Positions 9,670-17,846 of a stretch of 64,000 nt of DNA are shown here, piece by piece. A program made the position numbers and the translations under genes. The notes under the pieces are model-generated. The model was not told the DNA's origin. It saw only the letters and a list, made by a program, of their open reading frames with translations, and ran no database searches. Origin of the DNA: Gammaproteobacteria bacterium (GTDB lineage: Bacteria; Pseudomonadota; Gammaproteobacteria; Steroidobacterales; Steroidobacteraceae); NCBI GenBank assembly GCA_016874295.1, contig VGUH01000010.1, positions 1 to 64,000 on the forward strand, written 5' to 3'. The number at the start of each line of letters is the position of its first letter. Position 1 is the stretch's first letter.

Positions 9670-11427
9670 ATGACGATACCCACGAGCGTCCTGCGGCTGG
9701 CAGTCGCATCGATTGCAATGTCCTGGAGTGCCACGGCCGTGGCGGCCGAGCCGGTCGACACGATCCTGAAGAACGGTGAGATCTACACCATCGATTCGGC
9801 GCAGCCCTGGGCCGAAGCCGTGGCTATACAGGATGGCTTGATCGCCTATGTGGGCACGACCGAAGGGGCGATGGCTCTCGCCCGCGTTTCGACCCAGGTA
9901 ATCGACCTGGGCGGTCGATTTGCAATGCCCGGGCTGGTCGACGCGCATGTGCACCCGATCATGGGCGGGCTCAAGACGCTCTACGAGTGCAACTTCGAGT
10001 TTACCGCCACGCCTGACGAGATCGCCGCGATCGTCGCCGGCTGCGCAGCGCGGCTTCCTGCGGGCACCCTCATCCGGGGCGGGCAGTGGGACAGCGCCTT
10101 CTTCGAGTCTCACCCGCTCGAGTCACCGCGCGGCTTTCTCGACCGCGTTACCGACCGCCACCCGGTGATGCTGATCGACGACAGCCAGCACAATGCCTGG
10201 GTCAACAGCGCCGCCCTGCGCATGGCCGGCATCGACCGGGACACGCCGGATCCGCCCGGGGGACGCATCGTGCGCGACGCATCCGGCGAGCCGAACGGCG
10301 TGCTGCTGGAGGCTGCGTTCCGCATCCTGCTCAGGAAGTCCTTGCCGCCCTGGACGCCGGAGCAGCACGTCGCGGCTGCCGAGGCGGCGGCAAGAATGGC
10401 GAACGCCTACGGCATCACGTCGCTCAAGGACGCCGGCGCCTACGACGAATACGCGGCTGCGTACCAGGCGGTCGATGCGGCGGGCAAGCTGCACCTCAAC
10501 GTCGTGACCAGCTTGAGGACCAGCAACGATCGCGCGGAACCGCTGGACTACGGGGATTTCGAGGCGCGCCGCACCCGCTATGCGTCGCGGCACGTGTACA
10601 CGAACTTCGTGAAGATCTTCCTCGACGGTGTGCCGACGCCAGCCCGCACGGCCGCGATGCTGGCGCCCTACGTATCGGACCAGGAGCACGGCTCGACCTT
10701 TACGGGCGAGCTGCTGCTCGATCCGGGGCTGCTGGCGAAGGACGTCACGGAGCTCGATCGGCGTGGCTTCACCATCAAGATCCATGCAGCCGGCGACCGC
10801 TCGATCCGCGTCGCCCTCGACGCGATCGAGGCGGCTCGACGCGCCAACGGGTCGAGCGGGCTGCGCCACGAACTCGCCCACGCCGGCTTCATCGATCCGG
10901 CGGACATCCCGCGCTTTGCGCAGCTCGACGTCGTCCCGGACTACTCGCCCGTGATCTGGCATCCCTCGCCGATCATCTCCTCGATCATTGCCGCGCTAGG
11001 CGAGCGCGGTCGGCACTACTGGCCGACGCGCAGTCTGCTCGACAGCGGCGCCCTGATCGCCGGCGGGTCGGACTGGCCCGCCGCGGTCCCGGACCAGAAC
11101 CCGTGGGTCGGCCTCGAGGCGCTGGTCACGAGGCAGGATCCCCGCGGCAAGACGCCCGGACTCCTATGGAAGGAGGAGGGGATCAGGCTCGACGAAGCGG
11201 TCAGGATCTTCACGATCAACGGCGCCCGCGCGATGAGACTCGAGAAGCAGATCGGCTCGCTGGAGGTCGGCAAGTCTGCGGACCTGATCGTGCTCGACCG
11301 AAACATCTTCGAAGTCCCGATCACGGATGTCGGTGACGCGCAGGTGCAGATGACATTCTTCGAAGGCAGCCTCGTCCATGTCGCCCCGGCCGTAACGTCG
11401 GCGGGCGGCGGGCAGACGGGCGATTGA
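9670..11427 (+). CDS. Secreted amidohydrolase (YtcJ-like), copy 2
   Basis: 585 residues from the ATG at 9670; an earlier in-frame ATG at 9568 is disfavoured because the signal peptide (LRLAVASIAMSWSATAVAAE) begins at 9670. The barrel repeats the landmarks of copy 1: VDAHVHP, KIFLDGVPTPARTAAML, KIHAAGDRSIRV and GSDWPAAVP. It is therefore a tandem paralogue, probably diverged for a related substrate. A 183-base gap with no recognisable signal separates the two copies, whereas the HDAC-like gene follows after 18 bases. Substrate unknown; secretion suggests hydrolysis in the periplasm after TonB-dependent import. Confidence 0.86.
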   Translation: MTIPTSVLRLAVASIAMSWSATAVAAEPVDTILKNGEIYTIDSAQPWAEAVAIQDGLIAYVGTTEGAMALARVSTQVIDLGGRFAMPGLVDAHVHPIMGGLKTLYECNFEFTATPDEIAAIVAGCAARLPAGTLIRGGQWDSAFFESHPLESPRGFLDRVTDRHPVMLIDDSQHNAWVNSAALRMAGIDRDTPDPPGGRIVRDASGEPNGVLLEAAFRILLRKSLPPWTPEQHVAAAEAAARMANAYGITSLKDAGAYDEYAAAYQAVDAAGKLHLNVVTSLRTSNDRAEPLDYGDFEARRTRYASRHVYTNFVKIFLDGVPTPARTAAMLAPYVSDQEHGSTFTGELLLDPGLLAKDVTELDRRGFTIKIHAAGDRSIRVALDAIEAARRANGSSGLRHELAHAGFIDPADIPRFAQLDVVPDYSPVIWHPSPIISSIIAALGERGRHYWPTRSLLDSGALIAGGSDWPAAVPDQNPWVGLEALVTRQDPRGKTPGLLWKEEGIRLDEAVRIFTINGARAMRLEKQIGSLEVGKSADLIVLDRNIFEVPITDVGDAQVQMTFFEGSLVHVAPAVTSAGGGQTGD

Positions 11428-11445
11428 AGGAGCGAGGATGCTCAC

Positions 11446-12573
11446 ATGAGCCAGTTGACGCGGTGTACGGGTTTCGTCTGCCACGAGTACTATTTCTGGC
11501 ACCACACTGGGGCGAGCGCAGGCCCGCTGCCCTACGGGCTTGCCGTACAGCCGGACGCGCACCCGGAGAGCCCGGCAACCAAGCGCCGGCTTCTAGGCCT
11601 GCTGGACGTCGCCGGGTTGCTTGCCAAGCTAACCCGCATTGAGCCGCGACTCGCCACAGAGGAGGAGTTGCGCTATTTCCATACGCCGGACTACATCGCC
11701 CGCGTCGAGGCGATGAGCAAAGGCATCGGCGGCGACGCCGGCGAGCTCACCCCGATCGGCACCGGTTCCTTCCACATCGCCAGGCTATCTGCGGGCGGGG
11801 CGATGGCCGCAGCCGATGCCGTCATGGCGGGCGAGGTCCGCAACGCCTATGCGCTCATCAGGCCGCCCGGGCACCACGCCGAAGCGGACCGCGGCCGGGG
11901 TTTCTGCATCTTCGCCAATAATGTGCTGGTCGTGCATCACCTCCGGCGCCGGCACGGAGTGAAGCGCGTCGCGATCGTCGATTGGGACGTACACCACGGC
12001 AACAGCCAGGAAGGCGCGTTCCTGCAGGATCCTTCGGTGCTGACCATCTCGCTGCATCAGGACAACTACTACCCGCCGCAGTCCGGCGCGTTATCGCAGA
12101 ACGGCGAAGGGCCCGGCATCGGCGCCAACATCAACGTCCCGCTGCCGCCCGGATCCGGGCACGGCGCGTATCTGGATGCCTGGCAGCGTGTCGTGCTGCC
12201 GGCAGTGCGCCGTTTCCGGCCGGAATTCATCATCGCCTCGAGCGGCTTCGACGGCAGTGCCATGGATCCGCTGGGGCGGAACATGGCAACCAGCGAGACC
12301 TATCGCGCGCTTGCGCGGATGACGGCGGCTCTTGCGGACGAGCTGTGCGGTGGACGCCTGCTGGCACTGCACGAAGGCGGCTACTCCACCGCCTACGTGC
12401 CGTTCTGCGGCCTTGCCACCCTGGAAGAGTTCTGCGGTATCAAGACAGAGTTTGCCGATCCGTATCTGCCCATCTTCTCCGGAATGGGCGGTCAGGGACT
12501 GCAGCCGCACCAGAAGTCGGTTATCGATTCTGCCGCGGCGCTCGTCGAGCGGGTTCCCGCGTGTCCGGCCTAG
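11446..12573 (+). CDS. Class II histone-deacetylase-family amide hydrolase
   Basis: 375 residues without an export signal, so cytoplasmic. The arginase/deacetylase active site is intact: IRPPGHHAE (charge-relay histidines), DWDVHHGN (zinc Asp and His), a third zinc Asp in SGFDGSAMDP and the HEGGYS loop near the end. Bacterial members deacetylate acetylpolyamines, N-acetylated xenobiotics or similar amides; there are no histones to act on. It closes a four-gene plus-strand set (MBL, two amidohydrolases, this gene) and could finish the breakdown of an amide product imported after periplasmic cleavage. That role is inference from position. Confidence 0.88.
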   Translation: MSQLTRCTGFVCHEYYFWHHTGASAGPLPYGLAVQPDAHPESPATKRRLLGLLDVAGLLAKLTRIEPRLATEEELRYFHTPDYIARVEAMSKGIGGDAGELTPIGTGSFHIARLSAGGAMAAADAVMAGEVRNAYALIRPPGHHAEADRGRGFCIFANNVLVVHHLRRRHGVKRVAIVDWDVHHGNSQEGAFLQDPSVLTISLHQDNYYPPQSGALSQNGEGPGIGANINVPLPPGSGHGAYLDAWQRVVLPAVRRFRPEFIIASSGFDGSAMDPLGRNMATSETYRALARMTAALADELCGGRLLALHEGGYSTAYVPFCGLATLEEFCGIKTEFADPYLPIFSGMGGQGLQPHQKSVIDSAAALVERVPACPA

Positions 12574-12592
12574 TCGCGCAGTGACTTGCAAC

Positions 12593-13312
12593 CTAGAGGT
12601 TTCGCAGGTCGTCGGTCTCCTGTCGCAGACGTTCCAGAAATTGCCGCAACTCCGCGCGGCGCGCCTCGACGCGCGCCCGGCCGGCGGGCGACAGGACACG
12701 CGGCGGGACACTCGCGAGGTTGCCTTCCAGCATCGCCACGGCCGCCGGGCCGTCGGGCGAACCTCCATTCGGATCGACAAGCGCGAGGATGCGCGCCGCT
12801 CCGATCGACCCGAGCCAATCAAGGGCGTCGGCGTCGTGGAGGTAGAGCGCCTCGGGGCCGACGGGCTCCCGGTCGAACATGTGCGTGCGGATCGCGCCGC
12901 GCACCGACTCGACCTTGCGCATCGGGAACCCGGTATCCGCCAGCATCGACTCGACGATCCGCGCAGCCTCGTCGGCGTGGTCGGTCTTCGGATCGGCCCA
13001 CGGGGGAAATGCGGCGACGTCGTGCAGGTAGGCAGCCGCGAATATGACGTCGGCGTCGAGCGGAACGCCGTCCTCTGCCGCAAGTTCGAGCGCGAGTGCA
13101 TGAATGCGCGCGGAATGGGAATAGCCCCAGGCCGGGTTGCGGAAGTGCTCCTTGGCGAATTCGCGGACGCTATTCCGCCAGTCGAAGCCAGCCGCGGGGA
13201 CTGGCGTCGCCTTGGGTTCGTCCGCTCCTGCCCCGGGTGTCGCGAGAACCGCAGTCAGCAGCATGAAGAGAACGGAGAGGAAGCTGTGTCGCGCCGCACG
13301 CGGGTAATTCAT
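12593..13312 (-). CDS. Secreted HD-domain phosphohydrolase-like protein
   Basis: 239 residues from the ATG at 13312, chosen for its AGGAGA ribosome site and the signal peptide it opens (ends near GAGADE). The rest is an HD domain: HSARIHALALEL supplies the first His, YLHDVAAF the HD pair, then TDHADEAARI and HDADALDWLG with the last Asp. HD proteins are metal-dependent and usually cleave phosphoesters or hydrate nitrile-like groups such as cyanamide. Export of an HD protein is unusual. It converges on the HDAC-like gene with a 19-base gap. Function unknown. Confidence 0.78.
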   Translation of the reverse strand: MNYPRAARHSFLSVLFMLLTAVLATPGAGADEPKATPVPAAGFDWRNSVREFAKEHFRNPAWGYSHSARIHALALELAAEDGVPLDADVIFAAAYLHDVAAFPPWADPKTDHADEAARIVESMLADTGFPMRKVESVRGAIRTHMFDREPVGPEALYLHDADALDWLGSIGAARILALVDPNGGSPDGPAAVAMLEGNLASVPPRVLSPAGRARVEARRAELRQFLERLRQETDDLRNL

Positions 13313-13419
13313 GAACTCTCCTGTCTCCGTCGTACAGCGCTCAGCGCTGCAACTGGGCCCACGAGTTTCGGTCGCGCTCAAACGTCCAGATACGCGGCCA
13401 ACTTGCCAGGGCGCGATCA

Positions 13420-13759
13420 GCAGGAGCCAAGTCCACGGGGTGATTGAGCCGACCGCGCAGCTCGGCACACGGTGCATCTCGGCGTGGCTCCTGAGGCTGT
13501 TCCTCGAGGACCTTCACGGCCAGGGACTGGGTCCCCGTGCAGCCTGCCCAGGCGGCCCCGCACGCGGCGGCATGGGTGGCATCGCCGGCATTGCGCCAGC
13601 TGGTGAAGGCCTTCCGGGCCGTTGCCACCGCACGCTCCAGATGGGCTTCCGAACACATCGGCGAGCGTGCCGCGACCGTAGTGCTGGCCGGATGCGGATC
13701 TCCTGGCTGTCTGCAGCGATCCTACGGCCATCGATGGTCATCTCGTACTTCTGGGGCAT
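13420..13759 (-). pseudogene. Aldehyde dehydrogenase remnant, frameshifted and truncated
   Basis: The minus strand starts at ATG 13759 (AAGGA upstream) with MPQKYEMTIDGRRIAADS, a typical aldehyde dehydrogenase opening. The match then moves to another frame: IRPASTTVAARSPMCSEAHL, followed by ERAVATARKAF and, further on, VLEEQPQEPR. These correspond to the INPATG, AVxAARxAF and LTxEQGKP landmarks of the family. Only about the first 100 residues are recognisable; the cofactor-binding and catalytic Cys parts are absent. One frameshift near 13690 plus loss of the 3' end make it non-functional. It lies back to back with the AraC-type regulator, which may once have controlled it. The right-hand boundary is approximate. 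Confidence 0.62.
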
Positions 13760-13862
13760 CGACCTGCCGTCCTTATGTTGAGCCATGCGATCAGTTTGCG
13801 TCGGGGCCGGGCAGTGCAGTCTAGGCGGACTGCGCAGCCCGCCGGTACCAAAGCGCAAGTGG

Positions 13863-13891
13863 TTGACAGGCGTGGTGCCGGGCGCAATAAG
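13863..13891 (+). promoter_or_regulatory. Sigma-70 promoter of the araC-type gene
   Basis: A perfect TTGACA (13863-13868) is followed after 17 bases by AATAAG (13886-13891), four of six matches to TATAAT. The GTG start of the regulator lies about 45 bases downstream of the expected transcription start. TGACAG (13864-13869) and CTGTCA (13892-13897) form an inverted pair around the promoter and could be an autoregulatory site. Confidence 0.55.
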
Positions 13892-13944
13892 CTGTCAGAC
13901 GCGAGGCCGCCGCTGGACGGTGGCTGGCCCCGAGGGGGCAGGCC

Positions 13945-14898
13945 GTGTACCACTCATACCCCATAGTCGCGACCCAGCCGCGCGAGCGGTTCGACTGTTT
14001 CCGGTCGATGCTCGATGAACTGTTCTGCCCCATGGAAGTGGATGCTCACCGGGTCGTGCGGCAGTCATTCAGCGGCCGCATCGATGCGGTTGAGCTCGGG
14101 CAGGTGCGCCTGGTGCGGGTGGCGACGAGCGCCATTCAAGTGCGGCGGCGACCAGAGGACATCGCGCAGATCGTGGCACCGCCCTACTTGGTCAAGTTCC
14201 CACTCACGGGAGACTGTCTCTGGACGCAGCGCGGCCGGCAGGTCCACGCTCGGCCCGGCGACTTCCTGATCTGCTCGACCTCGGAGCCCTACACGCTGAC
14301 CTTCACGGGAGAGTACGAAATGCCGGTGATGGTCGTGCCGAATGCTGTCATGCGCCGGCTCACGCCGGACCCCGGGCAATTCCTCGGTCAGCGCATGGGT
14401 GGGGAGGATGCCGACTGCGGACTGCTGAGCAACTTCGTCGCGCAGGTTGTGGCGCGCATGAGCCGGCTGTCCGAACCGATGGTTCACCGCATCGAGTCCA
14501 ACGTCCTCAATCTGCTGGGCGCCGTCCTGGCCGCCCGGGCACGTACCGGCCGGCTGTCGCGCGAACAGATGCTGGCGCAGATTACGGCCTATATTGACGA
14601 ACACCTGCATCGTCGCAATCTCGGTCCGATGACGGTCGCGGCGGCTTTCGGCGTTAGCACGCGCACCGTCCACATGCTTTTCGAGTCCATGCCCCTGACC
14701 ATCGGTCGCCATATTCGTGCACGCCGCGTCGAGGCCTGCCGGCGCACTCTCGAGACCGAGGGGTTTTCACGGGTGCCCCTGACCGACGTGGCGCTGCAGT
14801 GGGGTTTTTACGACCTGTCACACATGATCCGTTGCTTTCGCGAGGAGTACGGCGAGCCCCCACGAAGATTCCAGTTGCGCAGCAAACACAGCGGGTGA
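13945..14898 (+). CDS. AraC-family transcriptional regulator
   Basis: 317 residues from a GTG preceded by a GAGGGGG ribosome site. The N-terminal half looks like the AraC effector-binding cupin of the type found in catabolic activators (QSFSGRIDAVELGQVRLV, then VKFPLTGDC and RPGDFLICSTSEPYTLTF). The C-terminal 100 residues are the twin helix-turn-helix region: LGPMTVAAAFGVSTRTVHML for the first helix pair and LTDVALQWGFYDLSHMIRCF for the second, ending near FREEYGEPPRRF. It sits between the dead aldehyde dehydrogenase and the paa operon. Its target could be either neighbour; Paa operons are more often controlled by PaaX or PaaR, which are not seen here. Confidence 0.88.
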   Translation: MYHSYPIVATQPRERFDCFRSMLDELFCPMEVDAHRVVRQSFSGRIDAVELGQVRLVRVATSAIQVRRRPEDIAQIVAPPYLVKFPLTGDCLWTQRGRQVHARPGDFLICSTSEPYTLTFTGEYEMPVMVVPNAVMRRLTPDPGQFLGQRMGGEDADCGLLSNFVAQVVARMSRLSEPMVHRIESNVLNLLGAVLAARARTGRLSREQMLAQITAYIDEHLHRRNLGPMTVAAAFGVSTRTVHMLFESMPLTIGRHIRARRVEACRRTLETEGFSRVPLTDVALQWGFYDLSHMIRCFREEYGEPPRRFQLRSKHSG

Positions 14899-15137
14899 CT
14901 GCAGCATGGTACAGAAATAGCTGCGCGGAACGCCAAGACGGCTGCGGAGACGCTCGGATGGAATATGCTCGCGCGTGAGGATTGCTGGAGCCGTGCATCA
15001 GCCGGGTTTCGTGACGTGGCTTGAGGGGAAATGAACACCGGATCAAGTACTTCGGCGGCGCCGGCCGATGCGACCCTGACATACTGCATGTCGGTGTCTC
15101 GGTGACGGCGATGTGGCGCGTGCAGCTCGACACGCCT

Positions 15138-15257
15138 GGTAACGCAAGCGCTGTCGATGTCGTCCAGCGGGTCCCGGCGTTACAGTTCAGCGCCTGGACC
15201 CCGGCGTCCACGATCTTCAGTTTGCGCGGCATTTCCCAAGACGGTTCCGGAGATTGA
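15138..15257 (+). pseudogene. TonB-dependent receptor plug remnant
   Basis: About 40 codons ending in TGA at 15255-15257 read VDVVQRVPALQFSAWTPAST and then IFSLRGISQDGSGD. This is the plug-domain segment that in intact receptors runs DVLRRVPNLQF...FSIRG(V/I)SQN. Neither a signal peptide nor any barrel sequence surrounds it, so it is an internal fragment left by a deletion. It ends three bases before the paaA start codon, suggesting that the left end of the paa operon is a recombination joint. The remaining 14899-15137 interval shows no gene or clear promoter. Confidence 0.6.
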
Positions 15258-15260
15258 GTC

Positions 15261-16259
15261 ATGTACACGCAAGGTCTTGATTCACTGGGAAAAGACTGCC
15301 TGCGTGACGAAACGCGGGATGGTGCGGCGCTGGAGTCGCGCTTCCAGGCGCGGGTGGACGCGGAGGAAAAGATCGAGGCCAAGGACTGGATGCCCGAGGC
15401 CTACCGGCGCACGCTGATCCGCCAGATCTCCCAGCATGCCCATTCCGAGGTGGTGGGCATGCTCCCGGAAGGCAACTGGATCACCCGCGCGCCCTCGCTG
15501 AAGCGCAAGACCATCCTGATCGCGAAGGTCCAGGACGAGGGCGGGCACGGCGCCTATCTCTACAGCGCCGCCGAGACGCTCGGCGTCGCGCGTGCCGAGC
15601 TCGTCGACCAGCTCCTCGCCGGCAAGGCGAAATACTCGAGCATCTTCAACTATCCGACGCCGACCTGGGCGGACGTGGGCGCGATCGGCTGGCTGGTGGA
15701 CGGGGCGGCGATCATGAACCAGATTCCGCTGTGCCGCTGTTCCTACGGCCCCTACGCGCGGGCGATGGTGCGCATCTGCAAGGAAGAGAGTTTCCACCAG
15801 CGCCAGGGCTACGAGATCATGCTCACGCTCGCACGCGGCACCGAGGCGCAGCGCGCGATGGCACAGGCGGCCCTCGACCGCTGGTGGTGGCCGTCGCTCA
15901 TGATGTTCGGCCCGACCGATACCGACTCGAAACACGGTGCGCAGTCCATGCGCTGGAAGATCAAGCGCTTCTCGAACGACGAGCTGCGGCAGAAGTTCGT
16001 GGACACGACCGTGCCGCAGGCCGACTATCTCGGCCTCGGGGTGCCGGATCCCGAGCTCGCCTGGGACGAGGCGGCGCAGCACTACCGATTCGGCCCGATC
16101 GACTGGAGCGAATTCGAGCGGGTGCTCGCGGGCCATGGACCGTGCAACCGCGAGCGGATGGAGGCGCGCTGCAAGGCGCACGAGGAGGGCCGCTGGGTAC
16201 GCGAGGCCGCGGCGGCCTGGGCCGCGAAGCGGTCTGCCGTGGCCATGCAGGCGGCCTGA
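15261..16259 (+). CDS. paaA: Phenylacetyl-CoA epoxidase catalytic subunit PaaA
   Basis: 332 residues, the usual PaaA length. PaaA is the oxygenating subunit of the PaaABC(D)E multicomponent monooxygenase, which forms the 1,2-epoxide of phenylacetyl-CoA in the cytoplasm. Ferritin-like di-iron ligands are visible in [12 protein letters not shown] (EGGH) and [13 protein letters not shown] (EESFH). The segments [10 protein letters not shown]-like [10 protein letters not shown] and [11 protein letters not shown] are typical of the family. First gene of a same-strand set with short gaps that runs to 25.6 kb; paaB follows after 21 bases. Confidence 0.97.
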   Translation: MYTQGLDSLGKDCLRDETRDGAALESRFQARVDAEEKIEAKDWMPEAYRRTLIRQISQHAHSEVVGMLPEGNWITRAPSLKRKTILIAKVQDEGGHGAYLYSAAETLGVARAELVDQLLAGKAKYSSIFNYPTPTWADVGAIGWLVDGAAIMNQIPLCRCSYGPYARAMVRICKEESFHQRQGYEIMLTLARGTEAQRAMAQAALDRWWWPSLMMFGPTDTDSKHGAQSMRWKIKRFSNDELRQKFVDTTVPQADYLGLGVPDPELAWDEAAQHYRFGPIDWSEFERVLAGHGPCNRERMEARCKAHEEGRWVREAAAAWAAKRSAVAMQAA

Positions 16260-16280
16260 CGCCGCACGGAGGGGCTGCAG

Positions 16281-16571
16281 GTGAACAAGGAACAGGACTG
16301 GCCGCTGTACGAGATCTTCATCCGCGCGAAGTCGGGTCTCGACCACAAGCACGTCGGCAGCGTGCACGCGACCGACGCAGCAATGGCGCTCGAGCACGCG
16401 CGCGACCTGTACACGCGCCGGCAGGAGGGCGTCAGCATCTGGGCCGTCCGCTCGGCGGACATCGTCGCCTCCGACCCCGCCGAATCGGATGCTTTCTTCG
16501 AGCCGGCGCGCGACAAGATCTACCGCCACCCGACCTTCTACGACATCCCGGACGAGGTGAAGACGCTGTGA
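16281..16571 (+). CDS. paaB: Phenylacetyl-CoA epoxidase subunit PaaB
   Basis: 96 residues, matching the family length. PaaB is a small structural subunit that bridges PaaAC heterodimers in the epoxidase complex. The signature WPLYEIFIRAKSGLDHKHVG near the N-terminus and YTRRQEGVSIWAV in the middle identify it. The stop codon overlaps the GTG start of paaC (GTGA), which suggests coupled translation. Confidence 0.97.
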   Translation: MNKEQDWPLYEIFIRAKSGLDHKHVGSVHATDAAMALEHARDLYTRRQEGVSIWAVRSADIVASDPAESDAFFEPARDKIYRHPTFYDIPDEVKTL

Positions 16572-17317
16572 CGCCCGAGGTCCGCTATGTCCTCAGGCTC
16601 GCGGACACGAACCTCGTGCTCGCCCAGCGGCTCGGCGAGTGGGTGGGGCACGCGCCGGCGCTCGAGGAGGATCTCGGGCTCGCGAATCTCTCGCTCGACC
16701 TGCTCGGCCAGGCGCGACTCCTGCTCGCGCGCGCCGGCGAGCTCGAAGGACTGGGCCGCGGCGAGGACCAGCTCGCCTACCTGCGCGAGGAGTCGGAGTA
16801 CTTCAATCTGACGCTGGTGGAACAGCCGAACGGCGATTTCGGCGACACGGTCGTCCGCCAGTTCCTGTTCGACGCCTGGCAGCTCGGGCTTTACGAGGCC
16901 CTGGTCGCATCGGGCGATGCGGCGCTCGCCGCGATCGCGGCCAAGGGCGCGCGGGAAGCGGCGTATCACCTGCGTTACAGCGGCGGCTGGCTGGTGCGGC
17001 TCGGCGACGGCACCGCGGAGAGCCATGCGCGCGTCGCCGCTTCGCTCGCGCGGCTCTGGCCCTACACCAACGAGCTGTTCCACGACGACGATGTCGACCG
17101 CGCGGCCGCCGCGGCCGGTATCGGCGTGCTCCCGTCGGCGCTCGCCCCGCCCTGGTCCGTGCGCGTGGACCAGACGCTTGCGCATGCGACCCTGGCGCGG
17201 CCCGCGCACTCGAGTTTCGTCTGGTACGGCAAGCAGGGGCGCCACAGCGAGCACCTCGGCTACCTGCTGGCCGAGATGCAGTCGCTGCACCGCGCGCACC
17301 CGGGCGCGAGCTGGTAG
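16568..17317 (+). CDS. paaC: Phenylacetyl-CoA epoxidase structural subunit PaaC
   Basis: 249 residues from GTG at 16568, the first start after the paaB overlap and the one that leaves a family-length N-terminus (TPEVRYVLRLADTNLVLAQR). PaaC has the same ferritin-like fold as PaaA but serves as its non-catalytic partner, stabilising the heterodimer. LANLSLDLLGQARLLL and FVWYGKQGRHSEHLGYLLAE are the family hallmarks. It ends six bases before paaD. Confidence 0.96.
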   Translation: MTPEVRYVLRLADTNLVLAQRLGEWVGHAPALEEDLGLANLSLDLLGQARLLLARAGELEGLGRGEDQLAYLREESEYFNLTLVEQPNGDFGDTVVRQFLFDAWQLGLYEALVASGDAALAAIAAKGAREAAYHLRYSGGWLVRLGDGTAESHARVAASLARLWPYTNELFHDDDVDRAAAAAGIGVLPSALAPPWSVRVDQTLAHATLARPAHSSFVWYGKQGRHSEHLGYLLAEMQSLHRAHPGASW

Positions 17318-17323
17318 CGGGCG

Positions 17324-17836
17324 ATGGGCGCCGAGGCCAGCGTCGCGTCGGCGCTACCGCCGGAATTGCTGACGCGCTTGTACGGCATCCTCGCGCAGGT
17401 CGCGGATCCGGAAATCCCCGTGCTCTCGGTGCTCGACCTCGGCGTCATCCGCCACCTGGCGCTGCGGCCGGGCGGGCAGCTCGAGGTCGGCGTCGCGCCG
17501 ACCTACTCCGGCTGCCCGGCAAGCGCAGTGATCAAGGCCGACGTCGTGCGGGCGCTCGCCACCGCCGGCTTCGACGCCGTCGCGGTCGACGTGCTCGCGC
17601 CGGCGTGGTCCAGCGACTGGTTGAGCGAGGCGGGCCGTCGCAAGCTCGAGGCCTTCGGCATCGCGCCGCCAGCCGGCCGCGCGTGCGCTTCTGCGCGGGA
17701 CGATGGACCTGCCGCCTGCCCGCGCTGCGGCTCGCAGCGCACCACGAAAGTCAGCGAGTTCGGCTCGACGCCGTGCAAGGCGCACTACCGCTGCGACGCC
17801 TGTCTCGAGCCGTTCGACTATTTCAAATGTATCTAG
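17324..17836 (+). CDS. paaD: Phenylacetate degradation protein PaaD (MIP18-like Fe-S assembly factor)
   Basis: 170 residues. The N-terminal domain is MIP18/DUF59-like (VADPEIPVLSVLDLGVIR, then PTYSGCPA with the conserved Cys). The C-terminus is a zinc-ribbon-like module with CPRCGS and a CKAHYRCDAC cluster. PaaD is required for phenylacetyl-CoA epoxidase activity, most likely for maturing an iron centre, by analogy with its homologues. It lies between paaC and paaE as in other paa operons. Confidence 0.94.
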   Translation: MGAEASVASALPPELLTRLYGILAQVADPEIPVLSVLDLGVIRHLALRPGGQLEVGVAPTYSGCPASAVIKADVVRALATAGFDAVAVDVLAPAWSSDWLSEAGRRKLEAFGIAPPAGRACASARDDGPAACPRCGSQRTTKVSEFGSTPCKAHYRCDACLEPFDYFKCI

Positions 17837-17846
17837 CTTGCGCCGC

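Noticed and set aside
15282-16529. Minus-strand frame of about 415 codons opposite paaA and paaB
   Set aside because: No family motif, and it covers two unmistakable epoxidase subunit genes.
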